Shown here: positions 4,757-7,141 of the stretch, one piece after another
Layout: each line of letters starts with the position of its first letter
Numbering within the stretch: the first letter of the stretch is position 1
DNA from: an uncultured Collinsella sp.
Lineage (GTDB): Bacteria > Actinomycetota > Coriobacteriia > Coriobacteriales > Coriobacteriaceae
DNA length: 7,141 nt
Assembly: GCA_900541185.1 (NCBI GenBank)
Contig: UQIQ01000072.1
Span: 1 to 7,141 of the forward strand
Direction of reading: 5' to 3'
Notes under the pieces: model-generated
The model's input: the letters and a program-made list of their open reading frames with translations, nothing else
Databases searched by the model: none
What the model was told of the DNA's origin: nothing
Translations under genes and position numbers: made by a program

Positions 4757-5716
4757 ATGGGTTTCACGATACTGGGAACGGGCTCGGCGCTTCCCGAGCG
4801 CAGCGTTTCCAACGACGAGCTGTCCGAGTTCCTGGACACCTCGGATGAGTGGATTTTTACCCGTACGGGGATCAAGAGCCGCCATGTGTGCACCGCCGAG
4901 TCACTCGACGACCTTGCCGTGGCAGCGAGCGAGCAAGCGCTCCAGGCGTCCGGACTCGATGCGAGCCAGCTGGATCTGATCGTCTGCTCGACGACGACGG
5001 GCGATCATCTCGTCCCTGCCGAAGCGTGCGCCGTTGCTGAGCGCCTGGGTGCCACATGTCCAGCCTTCGACGTTTCGGCGGCTTGTGCCGGCTTCGTATT
5101 TGCGCTCGATGTCGCCGAGGGCTATATCGCTCGAGGACGAGCCAAGCATGTGCTTGTCGTTGCCTCCGAGCAGATGACGCGCGCCCTTGACTGGTCAGAC
5201 CGCGCCACGTGCGTGCTCTTTGGCGACGGCGCGGGCGCTGCAGTGATAGGGGCTGGGGGAGACAACCCCCTTGCCGTTGAGCTTTCGACGGCGCCCGACG
5301 TCGAGACGTTGCGCGTTCCCGGTCTGGTCGGCACCTCGCCGTTTAAGGACTCCGCAGATAGCGCGAGCGTGCTGTCCATGAATGGTCGCCGCGTGTTCAA
5401 GTTCGGCGTCAACGCCATCTGCGACACGGTCCATAAGCTTGCGAGCGATGCGGGCATTTCGGTCGAAGACATCGATCATTTTGTATTCCATCAGGCTAAC
5501 GAACGAATCCTGAGTCAGGCGGTCAAGCGTCTCGGCGTGCCAGACGAGCGCGTGGTTCGAACGCTACGCGAGACCGGCAACATTTCGAGCGCCTGCATTC
5601 CCTTTGCGCTTGACCGGCTGGCACGTACCGACGCACTGAATGAGGACGACACCATCGCCCTCGTTGGATTTGGCGCCGGTCTGGATATAGGTGGCTATCT
5701 GCTTCGTTGGAAGTAG
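4757..5716 (+). CDS. fabH: Beta-ketoacyl-ACP synthase III
   Basis: FabH starts type II fatty-acid synthesis by condensing an acyl-CoA primer with malonyl-ACP. The 319-residue product has normal length and begins with the typical FTILGTGSALPE segment. DTSDEWIFTRTGIKSR (about 27-42) is the family's primer-binding region. The catalytic triad is visible as Cys110 in SAACAGF, His245 in FHQANERI and Asn275 in ETGNISSACIP, and FGDGAGAAV and GFGAGL are also conserved. It opens the cluster fabH-acpP-fabK-fabD and is divergent from birA, sharing a gap with two putative operators. Whether the primer is acetyl-CoA or a branched acyl-CoA cannot be read from the sequence. The next gene starts 52 nt after the stop, so they are probably cotranscribed. 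Confidence 0.96.
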   Translation: MGFTILGTGSALPERSVSNDELSEFLDTSDEWIFTRTGIKSRHVCTAESLDDLAVAASEQALQASGLDASQLDLIVCSTTTGDHLVPAEACAVAERLGATCPAFDVSAACAGFVFALDVAEGYIARGRAKHVLVVASEQMTRALDWSDRATCVLFGDGAGAAVIGAGGDNPLAVELSTAPDVETLRVPGLVGTSPFKDSADSASVLSMNGRRVFKFGVNAICDTVHKLASDAGISVEDIDHFVFHQANERILSQAVKRLGVPDERVVRTLRETGNISSACIPFALDRLARTDALNEDDTIALVGFGAGLDIGGYLLRWK

Positions 5717-5768
5717 TCGCACATAGGAAATAAAAACGCCCCTAGGGCACAAACAAAGGAGAACTACC

Positions 5769-6005
5769 ATGGCAGATCAGAAGACCTTCGAGCGCGTTTG
5801 CGACGTTATCCGCGAGACCGCCGGTCTTGACGATGTCGAGATGAAGCCCGAGTCCACGCTCGAGGAGATTGGTCTCGACAGCCTGGGCACCGTCGAGATC
5901 CTCGTTGCCGTCGAGGACGAGTTTGGCATCCAGCTCGATACCGAGGAGAACCCCAAGACGGTCGGCGAGTTCGCCGATACGGTCGAGGCGGCATTGGAGA
6001 AGTAG
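5769..6005 (+). CDS. acpP: Acyl carrier protein
   Basis: This is the carrier that holds growing acyl chains as thioesters on a 4'-phosphopantetheine arm and passes them between the Fab enzymes. The 78-residue acidic product is of standard length. The attachment serine is Ser38 in GLDSLGTVEILVAVEDEF. The residue two after the serine is Gly, where E. coli ACP has Asp. The helix II recognition face (E, VE, EDEF) is otherwise typical. ATG at 5769 follows AAAGGAG (5755-5761) with a 7-nt spacer. It lies 52 nt after fabH, and its stop is only 2 nt before the fabK start, whose Shine-Dalgarno (GGAGA, 5996-6000) lies inside acpP, suggesting translational coupling. Confidence 0.96.
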   Translation: MADQKTFERVCDVIRETAGLDDVEMKPESTLEEIGLDSLGTVEILVAVEDEFGIQLDTEENPKTVGEFADTVEAALEK

Positions 6006-6007
6006 AG

Positions 6008-6952
6008 ATGCTCAAGACTCCTCTCTGCGATCTGCTCGGCATCGAAAAGCCCGTGTTCCAGGGCGGTATGGCCTGGATTGCCGATGCCTCGCTGGCGTCC
6101 GCAGTGTCCGAGGCGGGTGGCTTAGGCATCATCGCGGCCATGAACGCCGACGCCAACTGGCTTCGCGACCAGATTCATGAGCTGCGCGCCAAGACGGATA
6201 AGCCCTTTGGCGTCAACGTCATGCTCATGAGCCCGTTTGCCGACGAGGTCGCGCAGGTCGTGATTGACGAGCGAGTGCCGGTCGTCGTGACGGGCGCCGG
6301 CAATCCCGCCAAGTACATGAAGGCGTGGAACGAGGCGGGCATCAAGGTCATCCCGGTCGTTGCCTCGGTGGCGCTGGCGCGCCTCGTGGCACGTCGTGGA
6401 GCCACGGCGGTTGTTGCCGAGGGTACCGAATCGGGCGGCCATATTGGCGAGACCTCGACGATGGCACTGGTGCCGCAGGTCGTCGATGCGGTTGACATTC
6501 CCGTCGTGGCCGCCGGCGGTATTGCCGACGGCCGCGGCGTGGCGGCCGCCTTTATGCTTGGCGCCGAAGGCGTGCAAGTGGGTACGCGCTTTCTGGTCGC
6601 AGACGAGTGCACCGTCTCGGAGCAGTACAAAGAGATGGTCCTGAAGGCCAACGACACTTCGACACGTGCGACCGGTCGCTCGACGGGACATCCAGTGCGC
6701 GCCCTCAAGAGCCCCTTCACCAACGCCTACGCCAAGAGCGAGGCGGCGGGCGTAAGTGTCGAGGAGCTCGGGGCCATGGGCACGGGCGCCCTTCGCAAGG
6801 CCGCCAAGGACGGCAATTACGAAGAGGGTTCGTTTTTGTGTGGACAGATTGCCGGCATGGTTAGCGAGCGCCAGAGCGCACGCGAAATCGTTGACGATCT
6901 GGCCGATGGCGCCGAGCGCGTCCTGAAGGGTGCGTCCGCATGGGTAGCGTAG
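6008..6952 (+). CDS. fabK: Enoyl-ACP reductase II, FMN-dependent
   Basis: FabK reduces trans-2-enoyl-ACP to acyl-ACP in the last step of each elongation cycle, using FMN and NAD(P)H. The 314-residue TIM-barrel protein closely follows the streptococcal FabK pattern: FQGGMAWIA (17-25), GGLGII, KPFGVNVMLMSPF, TGAGNPAKYM, AEGTESGGHIGE with the active-site His145 (His144 in S. pneumoniae), AAGGIADGRG and GVQVGTRF for phosphate/FMN binding, and C-terminal GQIAGMVS. It is unrelated to FabI and FabL, which are short-chain dehydrogenases and the target of triclosan. FabK enzymes are known to be triclosan-tolerant. Its position between acpP and fabD separates it from other nitronate-monooxygenase-like flavoproteins, with which it could be confused by domain alone. 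It starts 2 nt after acpP and overlaps fabD by 13 nt. Confidence 0.93.
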   Translation: MLKTPLCDLLGIEKPVFQGGMAWIADASLASAVSEAGGLGIIAAMNADANWLRDQIHELRAKTDKPFGVNVMLMSPFADEVAQVVIDERVPVVVTGAGNPAKYMKAWNEAGIKVIPVVASVALARLVARRGATAVVAEGTESGGHIGETSTMALVPQVVDAVDIPVVAAGGIADGRGVAAAFMLGAEGVQVGTRFLVADECTVSEQYKEMVLKANDTSTRATGRSTGHPVRALKSPFTNAYAKSEAAGVSVEELGAMGTGALRKAAKDGNYEEGSFLCGQIAGMVSERQSAREIVDDLADGAERVLKGASAWVA

Positions 6953-7091
6953 CGTTTCTGTTTGCCGGCCAGGGTGCCCAACACCCCGCGATGGGCGTCG
7001 ACCTGATCGAGACATCGCCGGCGGCCGCCGAGGTGTTCACCATTGCCGACGAGGTGCGCCCGGGGACCAGCGAGCAGTGCCGGAGTGCCTC
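6940..7091 (+). CDS. fabD: Malonyl-CoA:ACP transacylase, N-terminal fragment (cut by the adapter)
   Basis: FabD moves malonyl from CoA to ACP. Only about 50 residues are present. They begin MGSVAFLFAGQGAQ, with the family's FLFxGQGAQ signature, then HPAMGVDL. The catalytic GHSxGE serine lies beyond the window. ATG 6940 is inside the end of fabK (13-nt overlap, different frame), with AAGG at 6926-6929 as a modest ribosome-binding site, so fabK and fabD are probably translationally coupled. Native sequence stops at 7091. The frame stays open through the adapter to 7141, but those residues are artefactual. Confidence 0.88.
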
Positions 7092-7141
7092 CTGTCTCTT
7101 ATACACATCTCCGAGCCCACGAGACTCGACGTCATCTCGTA
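7092..7141 (+). other. Nextera read-2/i7 adapter with Tn5 mosaic end (sequencing artefact)
   Basis: CTGTCTCTTATACACATCT (7092-7110) is the inverted Tn5 mosaic end. It is followed by CCGAGCCCACGAGAC (7111-7125), the eight-base i7 index TCGACGTC (7126-7133) and ATCTCGTA, the start of the P7 tail. From memory the index matches N729 of the Nextera XT set. This is not chromosomal sequence and it truncates fabD. Confidence 0.98.

Noticed and set aside
6122..7015. 297-codon minus-strand frame over fabK
   Set aside because: His/Arg/Gly/Asp-rich shadow of fabK and early fabD, with no motif and no ribosome-binding site.

Overview
The window is about 7.05 kb of bacterial chromosome (roughly 37-7091) with untrimmed Illumina Nextera adapter sequence at both ends (1-36 and 7092-7141). 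The DNA looks GC-rich, with a strong preference for C/G-ending codons. The ribosomal proteins and the fatty-acid genes point to a high-GC Gram-positive. My best guess is a gut member of the Coriobacteriia (Collinsella-like). This is inferred from protein flavour and gene order, not from a database match.

Left half (37-3750): a streptomycin-type ribosomal operon on the + strand. A possible terminator of an off-window gene (63-98) is followed by a good sigma-A-like promoter (154-182) and a leader. The genes are rpsL (S12, TTG start), rpsG (S7), fusA (EF-G) and rpsJ (S10, TTG start). A very strong intrinsic terminator (3708-3750) closes the unit. There is no tuf between fusA and rpsJ and no rplC after rpsJ, so S10 ends the str operon here instead of opening the usual S10 operon. 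S12 carries Arg at position 88, where Lys is usual and where Lys-to-Arg is a known streptomycin-resistance change.

Right half (3804-7091): birA, a stand-alone biotin protein ligase, lies on the - strand, divergent from a type II fatty-acid synthesis cluster on the + strand: fabH, acpP, fabK and the start of fabD. This order matches the streptococcal/clostridial FAS-II cluster and uses the flavoprotein enoyl reductase FabK. The divergent 176-bp gap holds two near-identical 18-bp direct repeats, each an imperfect palindrome. They are the best candidate operators in the window. The functional link is plausible: BirA biotinylates the carrier subunit of acetyl-CoA carboxylase, which makes the malonyl-CoA that FabD and FabH use.

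No mobile element, CRISPR array, tRNA, rRNA or exotic system is visible. The genes are housekeeping genes. The interest lies in regulatory structure, the S12 residue, the operon boundaries and the adapter ends.
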